61,992 bases of DNA, from positions 1 to 61,992 of the forward strand of contig NZ_KE992890.1 in the NCBI RefSeq assembly GCF_000466485.1. The letters are read 5' to 3'. This document shows, piece after piece, positions 30,326-38,586 of this stretch; the first letter of the stretch is position 1; every line of letters starts with the position of its first letter. The DNA comes from [Clostridium] symbiosum ATCC 14940. Lineage in GTDB: Bacteria; Bacillota; Clostridia; Lachnospirales; Lachnospiraceae. The notes below the pieces were generated by a model that saw nothing but the letters and a program-made list of their open reading frames with translations, did no database searches and was not told the origin of the DNA. Made by a program: the position numbers and the translations under genes.

Positions 30326-31384
30326 ATGAGCAAAAAAATTTTGGCGGTCGTTATGGCTGCGGCAATGGCAATGACCGGGCTGGCAGGATGCCAGGGCAAA
30401 GGGACATCGACGGCGGCAACTGGGGGAGACAACGGTGCAGCGCCCTCTGCCGAAGCAACAAAAATTACGATTTGCGTGCCGGATCCGGAGGCGTCTTATA
30501 TCTATCAGGCGGCTTCGGAGTTTGCAAAACGTGCGGAAGAATATTCAGGCGGCACTCTGACCTTCACAATATCGGGAAACGGTTCCCTCTACGGTGGGGA
30601 TACGGCGGCGGGCATCAAACAGCTTTCGGCCGGTTCACTTGACATGGTTATTCTGGCCACCTCGGTCTATGCCAGCTTTAACCCGGGATTCAACGTGCTC
30701 TCCGTACCGTACATGTTCGACGATCAGGCCCAGCTTCTTAATTACCTGAACAGCGATACGGGAAAAGGGCTGATGAACAGCGTATCTGAGATGGGAATCA
30801 CAACGGTGGGAAGCTGGACCAGATCGTTTCGGAAGGTCACAAATTCCAAACGTCCGGTCAATACGCCCGAGGATATCAAAGGACTTGTGCTGAGAGTGCC
30901 GAACAATTCCCTTTATGTGGAATTCTTCAAGGCATGCGGCGCTACCTGTACGCCGATGAACTTCAGCGAGGTATACAATGCACTTCAGCTTAAGACACTG
31001 GACGGCCAGGAGAATCCGATTGACGTACCGTACTCCAATAAGTTTTACGAGGTGCAGAAATATATTTCCCAGACCGACCATATGGCGGACGCCTGGCTGG
31101 TTGGATTCAACACGGCAAAATTTGATAAACTGACGGATGAACAGAAAAACGCGATCACAAAGGCCGGTGAAGAGGTGCAGCAGTGGAATGTGGAATTTAT
31201 GGAAAAAGAAGATCAGACCGCTCTTCAGACACTGCTTGACAACGGTATGGAATATAATGAAGTTTCTGCCGAGAACCGCCAGCTGTTTATCGACATTTCC
31301 AAAAGCTGCTATCCTGTATTCAAAGAGCTGATTGAGGATGAGGAATTATTTAACGCCACAGCCGAATTCTGCGGCAAACAGTAG
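30326..31384 (+). CDS. TRAP transporter solute-binding lipoprotein (DctP family)
   Basis: 352 residues after GAGGAGG. A lipoprotein signal (MSKKILAVVMAAAMAMTGLAGC, cleavage before Cys 22) is followed by a Ser/Thr/Gly-rich linker. The mature part shows the DctP fold, with the conserved Arg region at KGLVLRVPNN (about residue 187), which binds the carboxylate of the ligand in this family, and IDVPYSNKFYEVQKYIS. A carboxylated ligand (sugar acid, for example an aldonate or uronate) is therefore likely. First of the three transporter genes. Confidence 0.93.
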   Translation: MSKKILAVVMAAAMAMTGLAGCQGKGTSTAATGGDNGAAPSAEATKITICVPDPEASYIYQAASEFAKRAEEYSGGTLTFTISGNGSLYGGDTAAGIKQLSAGSLDMVILATSVYASFNPGFNVLSVPYMFDDQAQLLNYLNSDTGKGLMNSVSEMGITTVGSWTRSFRKVTNSKRPVNTPEDIKGLVLRVPNNSLYVEFFKACGATCTPMNFSEVYNALQLKTLDGQENPIDVPYSNKFYEVQKYISQTDHMADAWLVGFNTAKFDKLTDEQKNAITKAGEEVQQWNVEFMEKEDQTALQTLLDNGMEYNEVSAENRQLFIDISKSCYPVFKELIEDEELFNATAEFCGKQ

Positions 31385-31416
31385 GGCAGAGGCCGGCAGA
31401 CGGGAGGGATTGCGAA

Positions 31417-31947
31417 ATGGGACGGAAGAAATCACCGCTTTATAAATTATTTGACTGCGTGGACTTTTTAGAGAATGTTATAGTTGGGGTTGCACTTACA
31501 GGGATGTTTTTTACAATTATGGCCCAGATTATCGGACGATTGATAGCACATCCGTTTCCATGGACAGAAGAGACAACACGATATCTGTTTATCTGGATGA
31601 TGTTTATCGCCCTGGCTGCCGGTTTTAATAAGGCGGAGTCTTCAAGAGTCGTTTTGTTCCTGAATCTGGGGCCGAAATGGCTGAAAAAATTCAGTGAGGT
31701 TTTATATGCGGTAATTGTAATCGGCTTTTTCGGTTTTATGGTGATTTACGGCTGGGAGCTGGTTATGCAGCAGAAAATGCTGAATGAGATGGGAACCGCG
31801 CTGCGGATTCCTATGACGATTATAGGATTTTGCGTACCGCTCTCCGGTGTTCTGGGGATAACCGGAACGATCCAGAGCTTTCTGGAATACAGGGGCAATG
31901 TTGCAATTTCCGATGATACCAAAGCAGAAGGGGGGAATGAAGCATGA
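31417..31947 (+). CDS. TRAP transporter small membrane subunit (DctQ family)
   Basis: 176 residues, four predicted helices, ATG at 31417 after GGGAGGG. Contains the family's FPWTEETTRYLFIWMMFIALAAGF stretch (helix 2, with conserved W-x-E-E) and a terminal polar tail. It overlaps the DctM gene by 4 bases (ATGA), the usual coupled arrangement. Confidence 0.92.
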   Translation: MGRKKSPLYKLFDCVDFLENVIVGVALTGMFFTIMAQIIGRLIAHPFPWTEETTRYLFIWMMFIALAAGFNKAESSRVVLFLNLGPKWLKKFSEVLYAVIVIGFFGFMVIYGWELVMQQKMLNEMGTALRIPMTIIGFCVPLSGVLGITGTIQSFLEYRGNVAISDDTKAEGGNEA

Positions 31948-33242
31948 GTTTAGTTCTTCTTGTACTTTTTATCGTGCTGATGTTTTTGGGCGTGCCGATC
32001 GCGGTTTCCCTCGGAGCAGCCTCGGTTATTACGATTATCACGATGTCGGATCTGCCGCTGAGCATGGCGGTGCAGTCGATGTTTACCTCGATGAACAGCT
32101 TCATCATGGTAGCGGTTCCGCTGTTTATCCTCTGCGGCTCGCTGATGGATGAGGGCGGCGTGGCGGACCGGATTTATGAACTGGCAGATGCGGGCGTTGG
32201 CTGGATTTACGGCGGACTCGGCCATGTTTCCGTAGTGGTTAACATGCTCTTTGCCGGAATGTCCGGCTCCTCCGTAGCGGCAATCGCCTCTATCGGAAAG
32301 ATGAGCATCAACGCCCTGGCTAAAAAGGGCTATCCTAAAGAGTATGCGACGGCGATCAATCTTTCGGGCTCCATGCTGGCCTCGGTGATTCCGCCCAGCA
32401 TTCTGATGATTGTGGCGGCCTCCACGGCCAATGTCTCCATCGGCCAGGCGCTGATTGCCGGTCTTATCCCCGGAATTATCATCGGCCTTATCTTTATGGC
32501 GTACAACTTTGCTTACTGTAAAAAACACGGAATCGGAGACCGCTCAAGCTTTGAGCTGAAACGGCTTGGAAAGGCATTTCTCACCGCCATTCCTGCGCTT
32601 CTCACCCCTGTAATTCTGTTGGGCGGGGTATTTACCGGATTTTATACGCCGACCGAAGGCGCCGCAATCGGCGTGGGCTACACGATTCTTGTGTCCATTT
32701 ATGTATACAGGGATTTAAAGTGGAGTGATATTCCGAGGATTATCTGCAAAAATGCGAGAACGACGGGAACGATTCTGTTTGTGGCCATTTCGGCCAAACC
32801 TGCCTCCCTGATTTTTGAGATGGACGGACTTCCCGGACGCGTGGCAAATATGATCATCGGAGTATCCGATAACCGCATCGTTATCATGTTTATTCTGTAT
32901 GCATTCCTGATACTTGTAGGTATGTTTATGGATGCAACGGCTGCTATCTACATACTGGTTCCGATTCTTCTTCCGGCTGTGATTTCAGTTGGAGTATCGC
33001 CGCTGTTTTTTGTGGTATTCCTTGTAATCACACTGTCCTTCGGATTAATTACACCGCCGGTCGGCGTGTGCCTGTATGCAGCTCAAAATGTCACGGGCCT
33101 GACACTGGAAAAGATAATTAAAGCGTCGGTGCCGTGGATCATTCTGATTGCAATAGCGCTGTGTATTTTCATCCTGTTTCCCGGAATTATTACCGGGCCG
33201 GTGGGAATGCTGTTCGGCGTTACTGTTCACACCATGCCATAA
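31944..33242 (+). CDS. TRAP transporter large membrane subunit (DctM family)
   Basis: 432 residues with about 12 helices. Family motifs: LGVPIAVSLGAAS, LFAGMSGSSVAAIASIG, ASVIPPSILMIV, FYTPTEGAAIGVGY, GLITPPVGVCLY. It carries out sodium-driven import with DctQ. The last codons (TVHTMP) and the stop fall in the inverted repeat beginning at 33218, so the C-terminus may have been altered by insertion of that repeat. Confidence 0.93.
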   Translation: MSLVLLVLFIVLMFLGVPIAVSLGAASVITIITMSDLPLSMAVQSMFTSMNSFIMVAVPLFILCGSLMDEGGVADRIYELADAGVGWIYGGLGHVSVVVNMLFAGMSGSSVAAIASIGKMSINALAKKGYPKEYATAINLSGSMLASVIPPSILMIVAASTANVSIGQALIAGLIPGIIIGLIFMAYNFAYCKKHGIGDRSSFELKRLGKAFLTAIPALLTPVILLGGVFTGFYTPTEGAAIGVGYTILVSIYVYRDLKWSDIPRIICKNARTTGTILFVAISAKPASLIFEMDGLPGRVANMIIGVSDNRIVIMFILYAFLILVGMFMDATAAIYILVPILLPAVISVGVSPLFFVVFLVITLSFGLITPPVGVCLYAAQNVTGLTLEKIIKASVPWIILIAIALCIFILFPGIITGPVGMLFGVTVHTMP

Positions 33243-33382
33243 AGCGGCATGCTGCAAACAATAACACGCTTCGCGATGCACAGAAACTGCATAAAACGCA
33301 GTTTCGCGCCGTGTAACTCGGGATTTTCGCGCAGAAAACGCACGCAAACACCTCGCGGGACATAACCATGTGAACAGTAACG
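33218..33382. repeat. long inverted-repeat-bounded intergenic element
   Basis: CGTTACTGTTCAC (33218-33230) is the exact reverse complement of GTGAACAGTAACG (33370-33382). Between them is a small hairpin CATGCC...GGCATG and repeat copy 1 (33276-33381). The element looks inserted between dctM and the next gene. Confidence 0.7.
33276..33381 (+). repeat. 105-bp repeat, copy 1
   Basis: Shares most of its bases, in the same orientation, with 34385-34489: both begin ATGCACAGAAACTGC, continue with AAAACGCAG, TTCGCGCCGTGT and ACTCGGGA, and end ACACCTC...CC.TGT.AACA.TAAC. Stems such as GAAACTGC/GCAGTTTC suggest a folded RNA or a mobile DNA hairpin. No coding frame. Confidence 0.8.
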
Positions 33383-33421
33383 GTTCGGTTCATAAACGAG
33401 AGGGCAAAATAGGAGGTAATA

Positions 33422-34381
33422 ATGTTGAAAATTGTTGTATTGGACGGATATACGGAAAACCCGGGCGATTTGAGCTGGGAAGGTTTTGAGGCGCTGGGGA
33501 ATGTGACGGTATACGACAGGACTCCGGAAGATAAAATTGCGGAGCGGATTGGGGATGCCGAGATAGTCATCATGAACAAGGCGCCGATCACCGGGGAAAC
33601 AATTGCCGCGTGCAGGAATTTGAAATATATCGGCGTGCTGGCCACCGGATTTAATGTTGTGGATACAGAGGCATGTAAAAAGGCCGGTATCGTGGTGGCT
33701 AATATCCCAACTTACGGAACGGATGCGGTCGGCCAGTTTGCCGTCGCGCTGCTGCTGGAAATCTGCCATCACGTTGCCCACCACAGCAATGCTGTCTATG
33801 AGGGCCGCTGGGGGGATAATCCCGACTGGTGTTTCTGGGATTACCCGCTGATTGAGCTGTCAGGCAAGACGATGGGGATTATCGGTTTCGGCCGTATCGG
33901 CAGGGCGACGGGCAGAATTGCAAAAGCAATGGGCATGAAGGTCATAGCCTGTGACGAATATCCAAGCCCGGAGGGGGAAGAGCTGGGAACCTATGTCGGC
34001 CTCACGGAGCTTTTAGAGCAGTCAGACGTTATTGCCCTGCACTGTCCCCTGACGCCGGAGAATACGGGGCTTGTCTGCAGGGAAACGATTGAGAAAATGA
34101 AGGACGGCGTGATTATTATCAATAATTCCAGGGGACCGCTGATTAATGAAGCGGATCTGGCGCAGGCCCTGAATTCCGGCAAAGTTTATGCTGCCGGTCT
34201 GGACGTGGTGTCTGCTGAGCCGATTCGTGATGATAATCCTCTTTTAAAGGCAAAGAATTGTTTCATTACCCCCCATATTTCCTGGGCGCCGAAAGAATCA
34301 AGACAACGTCTGATGAATATTGCCGTGGATAACTTAAAAGCGTTTCTTTCCGGAACTCCGGTCAATGTGGTGAATCCGTAA
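33422..34381 (+). CDS. D-isomer-specific 2-hydroxyacid dehydrogenase (hydroxypyruvate/glyoxylate reductase type)
   Basis: 319 residues, ATG at 33422 after AGGAGG. NAD-binding TMGIIGFGRIGRATGRIAKAMG; substrate Arg in NNSRGPLINEADL, Glu in VVSAEPIRDDNPL, catalytic His in FITPHISWAPKE. The N-terminal GVLATGFNVVD is typical of glycerate dehydrogenases. It would reduce hydroxypyruvate or tartronate semialdehyde to D-glycerate, feeding the glycerate kinase at 35509. The gene stands between two copies of a 105-bp repeat. Confidence 0.9.
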   Translation: MLKIVVLDGYTENPGDLSWEGFEALGNVTVYDRTPEDKIAERIGDAEIVIMNKAPITGETIAACRNLKYIGVLATGFNVVDTEACKKAGIVVANIPTYGTDAVGQFAVALLLEICHHVAHHSNAVYEGRWGDNPDWCFWDYPLIELSGKTMGIIGFGRIGRATGRIAKAMGMKVIACDEYPSPEGEELGTYVGLTELLEQSDVIALHCPLTPENTGLVCRETIEKMKDGVIIINNSRGPLINEADLAQALNSGKVYAAGLDVVSAEPIRDDNPLLKAKNCFITPHISWAPKESRQRLMNIAVDNLKAFLSGTPVNVVNP

Positions 34382-34384
34382 TTA

Positions 34385-34489
34385 ATGCACAGAAACTGCC
34401 AAAACGCAGCTTCGCGCCGTGTGACTCGGGAATTTTATGCAGAATACGCACGAAAACACCTCACGGAATAGAACCGTGTAAACAATAAC
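34385..34489 (+). repeat. 105-bp repeat, copy 2
   Basis: Begins 4 bases after the stop of the 2-hydroxyacid dehydrogenase. Differences from copy 1 keep parts of the hairpin pairing. The ending GTGTAAACAATAAC corresponds to GTGAACAGTAAC in copy 1. Confidence 0.8.
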
Positions 34490-34526
34490 AGGGATTTTTC
34501 AGCGGAAGTTGAAAAGTCCTTTTTGT
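34486..34526 (+). terminator. probable terminator of the catabolic operon
   Basis: GGATTTTTCA...TGAAAAGTCC stem followed by TTTTTGTCTTTT, just beyond repeat copy 2. Confidence 0.6.
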
Positions 34527-34542
34527 CTTTTCGTGAAATATC

Positions 34543-34570
34543 TTAAAAAGTGCCCGCAGTATGATATAAT
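34543..34570 (+). promoter_or_regulatory. promoter of the RpiR gene
   Basis: TTAAAA (34543-34548), 16 bases, TATAAT (34565-34570), with TGA just before the -10. It gives the regulator and glycerate kinase their own transcript. Confidence 0.55.
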
Positions 34571-34638
34571 GGTAAAATAAAAAGCCGCCGGCGGCATCAG
34601 GCAGCACAAGGCAGTAAAGGAAGATAGGGGGAATATGT

Positions 34639-35487
34639 GTGGTTGAAGTAAGCTGTAAAGAAAAGATTATGGGAAGCATGCATCTGCTGACCAACAGTGA
34701 GAGTAAAATAGCAAAATACGTCCTTGATAATTTCAATGAAACGCTGAATTATAATGTGTCTGAACTGGCGGACAAGGCCGGAGTCAGCGACGCCTCCGTC
34801 GTCCGTTTCTGCAAGAGTCTTGGTTACAAGGGGTTCCAGGATTTTAAAATCAGCGCTGCGCAGGATATTCTGCCGCGGGACCGCTATTTTAATCCGAGCC
34901 TGGAACAGAATGACGATGTGATGACAATATGCAAAAAAATATTTAATCTGGAGATGGCGGCCCTCAACAGAACCTTTTCTCTGATTAATTTTATCGATAT
35001 GGAAGCGGCCTGCGAGGCCATCAGCAAAGCGGATAAGGTGCTGGCAATGGGCAGCGGGGGCAGTCTGATTGTGGCGAAGGATATGCAGCATAAACTGATG
35101 AAAATAGGGATTCAGTCATTCGTCCATGACGATATCGACTTGCAGATGATGGCAGCCTCCCTTCTGACGGAGAAAGACGTGGCAATTTGTATCTCCCATT
35201 CAGGGAGCAACCGTAATATCCTGAGCGGCCTGAAGCTGGCGCACGATAAAGGGGCCACGACAATTGCGCTGACCGGCCAGGGAAAGACTCCGATTGCCAA
35301 TACAGCGGATATCGCCCTCTATGTGGCCTCTGAGAAAACGATGTTCCGTTCGGAATCAGCCAGCACCAGGATAGCCCAGCTTTCTATGATCGACTCTATG
35401 GTATCAATTATAGCATTTAAAAATTATGAAAAATCTTACCGTGCCGTCCAGCAGACGAGACAGGCAACGGCAGAGAATAAATTTTAA
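34639..35487 (+). CDS. RpiR-family transcriptional regulator with SIS domain
   Basis: 282 residues from a GTG at 34639; the nearby ATG at 34635 is in a frame that stops at once, and AGGGGGA lies 6-12 bases upstream. Helix-turn-helix in the first 75 residues (ELADKAGVSDASVVRFCKSLGYKGFQDFK); SIS sugar-phosphate-binding domain about 120-250 (VLAMGSGGSLIVAKDM, DVAICISHSGSNRNIL). Such regulators sense phosphosugars, so it probably controls the upstream TRAP/kinase/aldolase genes by a pathway intermediate. The glycerate kinase gene follows by 21 bases. Confidence 0.92.
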   Translation: MVEVSCKEKIMGSMHLLTNSESKIAKYVLDNFNETLNYNVSELADKAGVSDASVVRFCKSLGYKGFQDFKISAAQDILPRDRYFNPSLEQNDDVMTICKKIFNLEMAALNRTFSLINFIDMEAACEAISKADKVLAMGSGGSLIVAKDMQHKLMKIGIQSFVHDDIDLQMMAASLLTEKDVAICISHSGSNRNILSGLKLAHDKGATTIALTGQGKTPIANTADIALYVASEKTMFRSESASTRIAQLSMIDSMVSIIAFKNYEKSYRAVQQTRQATAENKF

Positions 35488-35508
35488 CGCACATACAGGA
35501 GGTATGGG

Positions 35509-36648
35509 ATGAAGGTTACAATTGCAATCGATTCGTTGAAAGGGAGCCTGACCTCTCTGGAGGCCGGACAAGCGGCGGCAGAGGGGATCAGGAGAGTATA
35601 CGAAGATGCCGATATCTGTATCCGGCCCCTGGCGGACGGCGGAGAGGGAACCGTGGAGGCCCTGGTCCGCGGAATGGGCGGGGAACTTAAAAGAATCACG
35701 GTGACAGGCCCACTGGGAAAGCCGGTGGTCTGTGAATACGGGATTATCAAAGAGAGCGGCGCGGCTGTCATTGAGATGGCCGGCGCGGCCGGAATTACAA
35801 TGGTGGACGAGGAAGAGCGCAACCCGCTTTACACGACGACATATGGCGTCGGGGAAGTGATCCGGGATGCGGTCAGGAGCGGATGCAGAAGATTTGTTGT
35901 GGGAATCGGAGGCAGCGCAACCAATGACGGAGGTATCGGGATGCTTCAGGCGCTGGGATACGGTATCCTTGATAAGGAGGGCAGGCAGGTTCCCTATGGG
36001 GCCAGGGGGCTTGCAGAAATCGCGTCTGTAACAGACGATAACGTTTTGCCGGAGCTTTCCGGCTGTACCTTCCGGATTGCCTGCGACGTAACGAATCCTC
36101 TGTGCGGAGAGCAGGGCTGCAGCGCCGTGTTCGGGCCGCAGAAGGGGGCGGATCCTGAGATGATCCGGCAGATGGACGGCTGGCTGGAACACTTTGCCGC
36201 TCTTTCGCAGGAGAAGTACCCGGCTGCCGATCCGCTCCGTCCGGGAACGGGAGCTGCCGGAGGATTAGGGTTTGCCTTCCTTGGATTTACAAAGGCGGTG
36301 CTTGAGTCGGGCGTGAAAATTGTGCTGGATGAGACGAAGCTTGAGGACTATGTAAGAGACGCCGATCTCGTCATCACCGGGGAAGGGCGTCTGGACGGTC
36401 AGACCGTAATGGGAAAAGCGCCCATCGGAGTGGCAAAGACAGCGAAAAAGTATGGGAAACCGGTAATCGGCTTTTCCGGCTGTGTGACGAAAGACGCAGT
36501 GGCCTGTAACCGGGAAGGAATAGACGCGTTTTTTCCAATCCTGAGAGGAGTGGTGACTCTGGACGAGGCGATGAAGACGGAGAACGCAGGTGCGAACTTA
36601 GCGGATACGGCGGAGCAAGTGTTCCGTCTGATCCGGACCATGGCATAG
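35509..36648 (+). CDS. glxK: glycerate kinase (GarK/GlxK family)
   Basis: 379 residues, ATG at 35509 with AGGAGG upstream. Family features: KVTIAIDSLKGSLTSLEAGQAAAEGI at the N-terminus, RPLADGGEGTVEAL, VVGIGGSATNDGGIGMLQALG, ACDVTNPLCGEQGCSAVFGPQKGA, and LVITGEGRLDGQTVMGKAPIGVA. It phosphorylates glycerate to 2-phosphoglycerate for lower glycolysis. With the 2-hydroxyacid dehydrogenase at 33422 it forms a hydroxypyruvate-to-glycolysis route. Confidence 0.95.
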   Translation: MKVTIAIDSLKGSLTSLEAGQAAAEGIRRVYEDADICIRPLADGGEGTVEALVRGMGGELKRITVTGPLGKPVVCEYGIIKESGAAVIEMAGAAGITMVDEEERNPLYTTTYGVGEVIRDAVRSGCRRFVVGIGGSATNDGGIGMLQALGYGILDKEGRQVPYGARGLAEIASVTDDNVLPELSGCTFRIACDVTNPLCGEQGCSAVFGPQKGADPEMIRQMDGWLEHFAALSQEKYPAADPLRPGTGAAGGLGFAFLGFTKAVLESGVKIVLDETKLEDYVRDADLVITGEGRLDGQTVMGKAPIGVAKTAKKYGKPVIGFSGCVTKDAVACNREGIDAFFPILRGVVTLDEAMKTENAGANLADTAEQVFRLIRTMA

Positions 36649-36670
36649 AAGAGCAAGACATAAAAACCAA

Positions 36671-36713
36671 TACCGGCCTCTGCGTGGCAGCAGAGGCCGG
36701 TACCGGCTTTTAT
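36671..36713. terminator. strong hairpin terminator between convergent genes
   Basis: Perfect 13-bp stem TACCGGCCTCTGC (36671-36683)/GCAGAGGCCGGTA (36690-36702), then CCGGCTTTTAT. Confidence 0.75.
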
Positions 36714-36806
36714 GGGTTCAAAGTTCAGTGAGAGTCTGACTGCCGAGGTGTTCGAGGGTCCTGTGGCAGTCATTATAAGGATAGGTTGAATATATGTAAA
36801 GGCTTG

Positions 36807-38327
36807 TTAAGCCAGTTTACCAACTGCTTTTTCAACGGCTTCAACGAATTCGCCGTCTTTTAATACTTTAAAAATCTTGTTCATATCTTTGTAGATTGCG
36901 CGGTCTGTCTCCATAAAGGATACCTCGCGGCGTACCAGGTCGTAAACAGCCTTTGTGCCTTTTCCGAGTTTGTCGGCGCCCTTGAAATCAGCGGCCTGAG
37001 CAGCACAGATAAGCTCGATTGCCAGTACATGCTCCGCGTGGTCGATGATGGTGGCTGCCTTACGGGAAGCGATGGTGCCCATACTTACATGGTCTTCCTG
37101 GTTTGCGGACGTAGGAATGCTGTCAACGCTGGCCGGATGCGCCAGAACCTTGTTCTCGGATACGAGAGCTGCGGCAGCGTACTGTGCAACCATGAATCCG
37201 TCGTTGATTCCTTCCTCTACACAGAGGAAACCGGGAAGTCCGCTGAGCTGCGGATTAACAAGGCGCTCAATTCTGCGCTCTGCAACATTGGCAAATTCCG
37301 CCATGGCGATTCCCAGAGTGTCCATTGCGATGGCAACAGGCTGGCCGTGGAAGTTACCGCCGGAGAAGATGTCTCCGTTATCCGGGAAGATCAGTGGGTT
37401 ATCGGTTACGGAGTTGATTTCTGTCTCAATTACGCTTCTTACATAGTCAAATGCAAGACGGCTTGCGCCGTGAATCTGAGGCAGGCAGCGTAAGGAATAG
37501 GCATCCTGTACACGGATCTGTCCCTGTCTGGTGGTCAGCTTGCTGTCCTGTAAAATCTGAAGCATATTTGCTGCGACATCGATCTGTCCCTTGTGCGGAC
37601 GAACCATCTGAATTCTTGGATCGTAAGGATCGATGATACCTTCCAGAGAATCTACGGTAAGAGCAGAAGTGATATCTGCCATCTTTGTTAAAATTTCAGC
37701 GTCATGGATAGCCAGGCTGGCTACACCCAGCATAGCGCAGGTGCCGTTGATTAAAGCCAGGCCCTCTTTCGCCTTCAATGTTACAACCGGGATACCGGCA
37801 GCTTCCATTGCTTCGCGGCCTTCCATCACTTTACCCTGGTATTCTGCTTCGCCTTCTCCAATCATAGGAAGAACCATGTGAGCCAGAGGGCACAGGTCGC
37901 CGCTGGAACCTACTGAGCCTTTTTCAGGGATTACCGGATGAACGCCCTTATTCAGCATTGCAATCATTGTCTCGACTGTCGATAAGCGGATACCGGAAAA
38001 ACCTTTTGCAAGCGCATTGACACGCAGCAGCATGATAGCTCTTGTCACGTCCTGTTTAAATGGATCGCCCACGCCTACGGCGTCGGATAAGATAAGGTTT
38101 AACTGTAATTTGTCCAGTTCATTTTCTGATATTGCCACATTTACGAATTTACCGAAACCGGTATTAAGTCCGTAAATAACTTTTTTCTCTTCAATATTTT
38201 TTTCCACAATGTCACGGGATATCTGAATATTCTTTTTTGCTTCTTCGCTTAAGCCCACCTCTGCCTTGTTGCGGGCGATTTCTACCACCTGATCAATTGT
38301 CAGGCTGCTGCCGTCCAGATAAATCAT
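36807..38327 (-). CDS. hutH: histidine ammonia-lyase
   Basis: 506 residues, starting at the ATG at 38327 (GGAGGG 10 bases upstream); a longer in-frame start has no site. Typical aromatic amino-acid lyase: YGLNTGFGKF, GSVGSSGDLCPLAHM, GTCAMLGV, QDAYSLRCLPQIHGA, FSGGNFHGQPVA. It removes ammonia from histidine to give urocanate. The residues that cyclise into the MIO prosthetic group are Ser141-Ser142-Gly143 here instead of the usual Ala-Ser-Gly. The other hut genes lie 6-11 kb away on the same strand, and the upstream DNA shares a motif with the hutU promoter region. Confidence 0.93.
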   Translation of the reverse strand: MIYLDGSSLTIDQVVEIARNKAEVGLSEEAKKNIQISRDIVEKNIEEKKVIYGLNTGFGKFVNVAISENELDKLQLNLILSDAVGVGDPFKQDVTRAIMLLRVNALAKGFSGIRLSTVETMIAMLNKGVHPVIPEKGSVGSSGDLCPLAHMVLPMIGEGEAEYQGKVMEGREAMEAAGIPVVTLKAKEGLALINGTCAMLGVASLAIHDAEILTKMADITSALTVDSLEGIIDPYDPRIQMVRPHKGQIDVAANMLQILQDSKLTTRQGQIRVQDAYSLRCLPQIHGASRLAFDYVRSVIETEINSVTDNPLIFPDNGDIFSGGNFHGQPVAIAMDTLGIAMAEFANVAERRIERLVNPQLSGLPGFLCVEEGINDGFMVAQYAAAALVSENKVLAHPASVDSIPTSANQEDHVSMGTIASRKAATIIDHAEHVLAIELICAAQAADFKGADKLGKGTKAVYDLVRREVSFMETDRAIYKDMNKIFKVLKDGEFVEAVEKAVGKLA

Positions 38328-38408
38328 AATATGTAAACCCTCCAATCACGTAATTTGCCGCTTCGGCGGCCGTTCGTTGTTTTGTTAGTTACAGTCTACA
38401 CCCGGGCT

Positions 38409-38426
38409 GTCGATAAACTGTCGATG
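38409..38426 (+). promoter_or_regulatory. hut regulatory motif, hutH site
   Basis: GTCGATAAACTGTCGATG, 82 bases upstream of the hutH start codon. It matches GTCGAGGAAATGTCGATG (49227-49244) upstream of hutU at 15 of 18 positions. Confidence 0.6.
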
Positions 38427-38483
38427 CAGGGGCCTGTACTAAAAGTATATTCCTTTTTTTATAAAAACAGAAGCGTATTTTTT

Positions 38484-38511
38484 ATCGTCGTTTTGATTTT
38501 TTACCGACGAT
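38484..38511. promoter_or_regulatory. inverted repeat between hutH and the GGDEF gene
   Basis: ATCGTCG (38484-38490)/CGACGAT (38505-38511), in a T-rich stretch of the divergent intergenic region; possible operator for either gene. Confidence 0.35.
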
Positions 38512-38586
38512 TTAGGAAAAAAGTGTTTTGGCTCATGTTTTTTCTTGTCTTTTGTATATTCTAAATGTTAATATGATAACGAAGGG

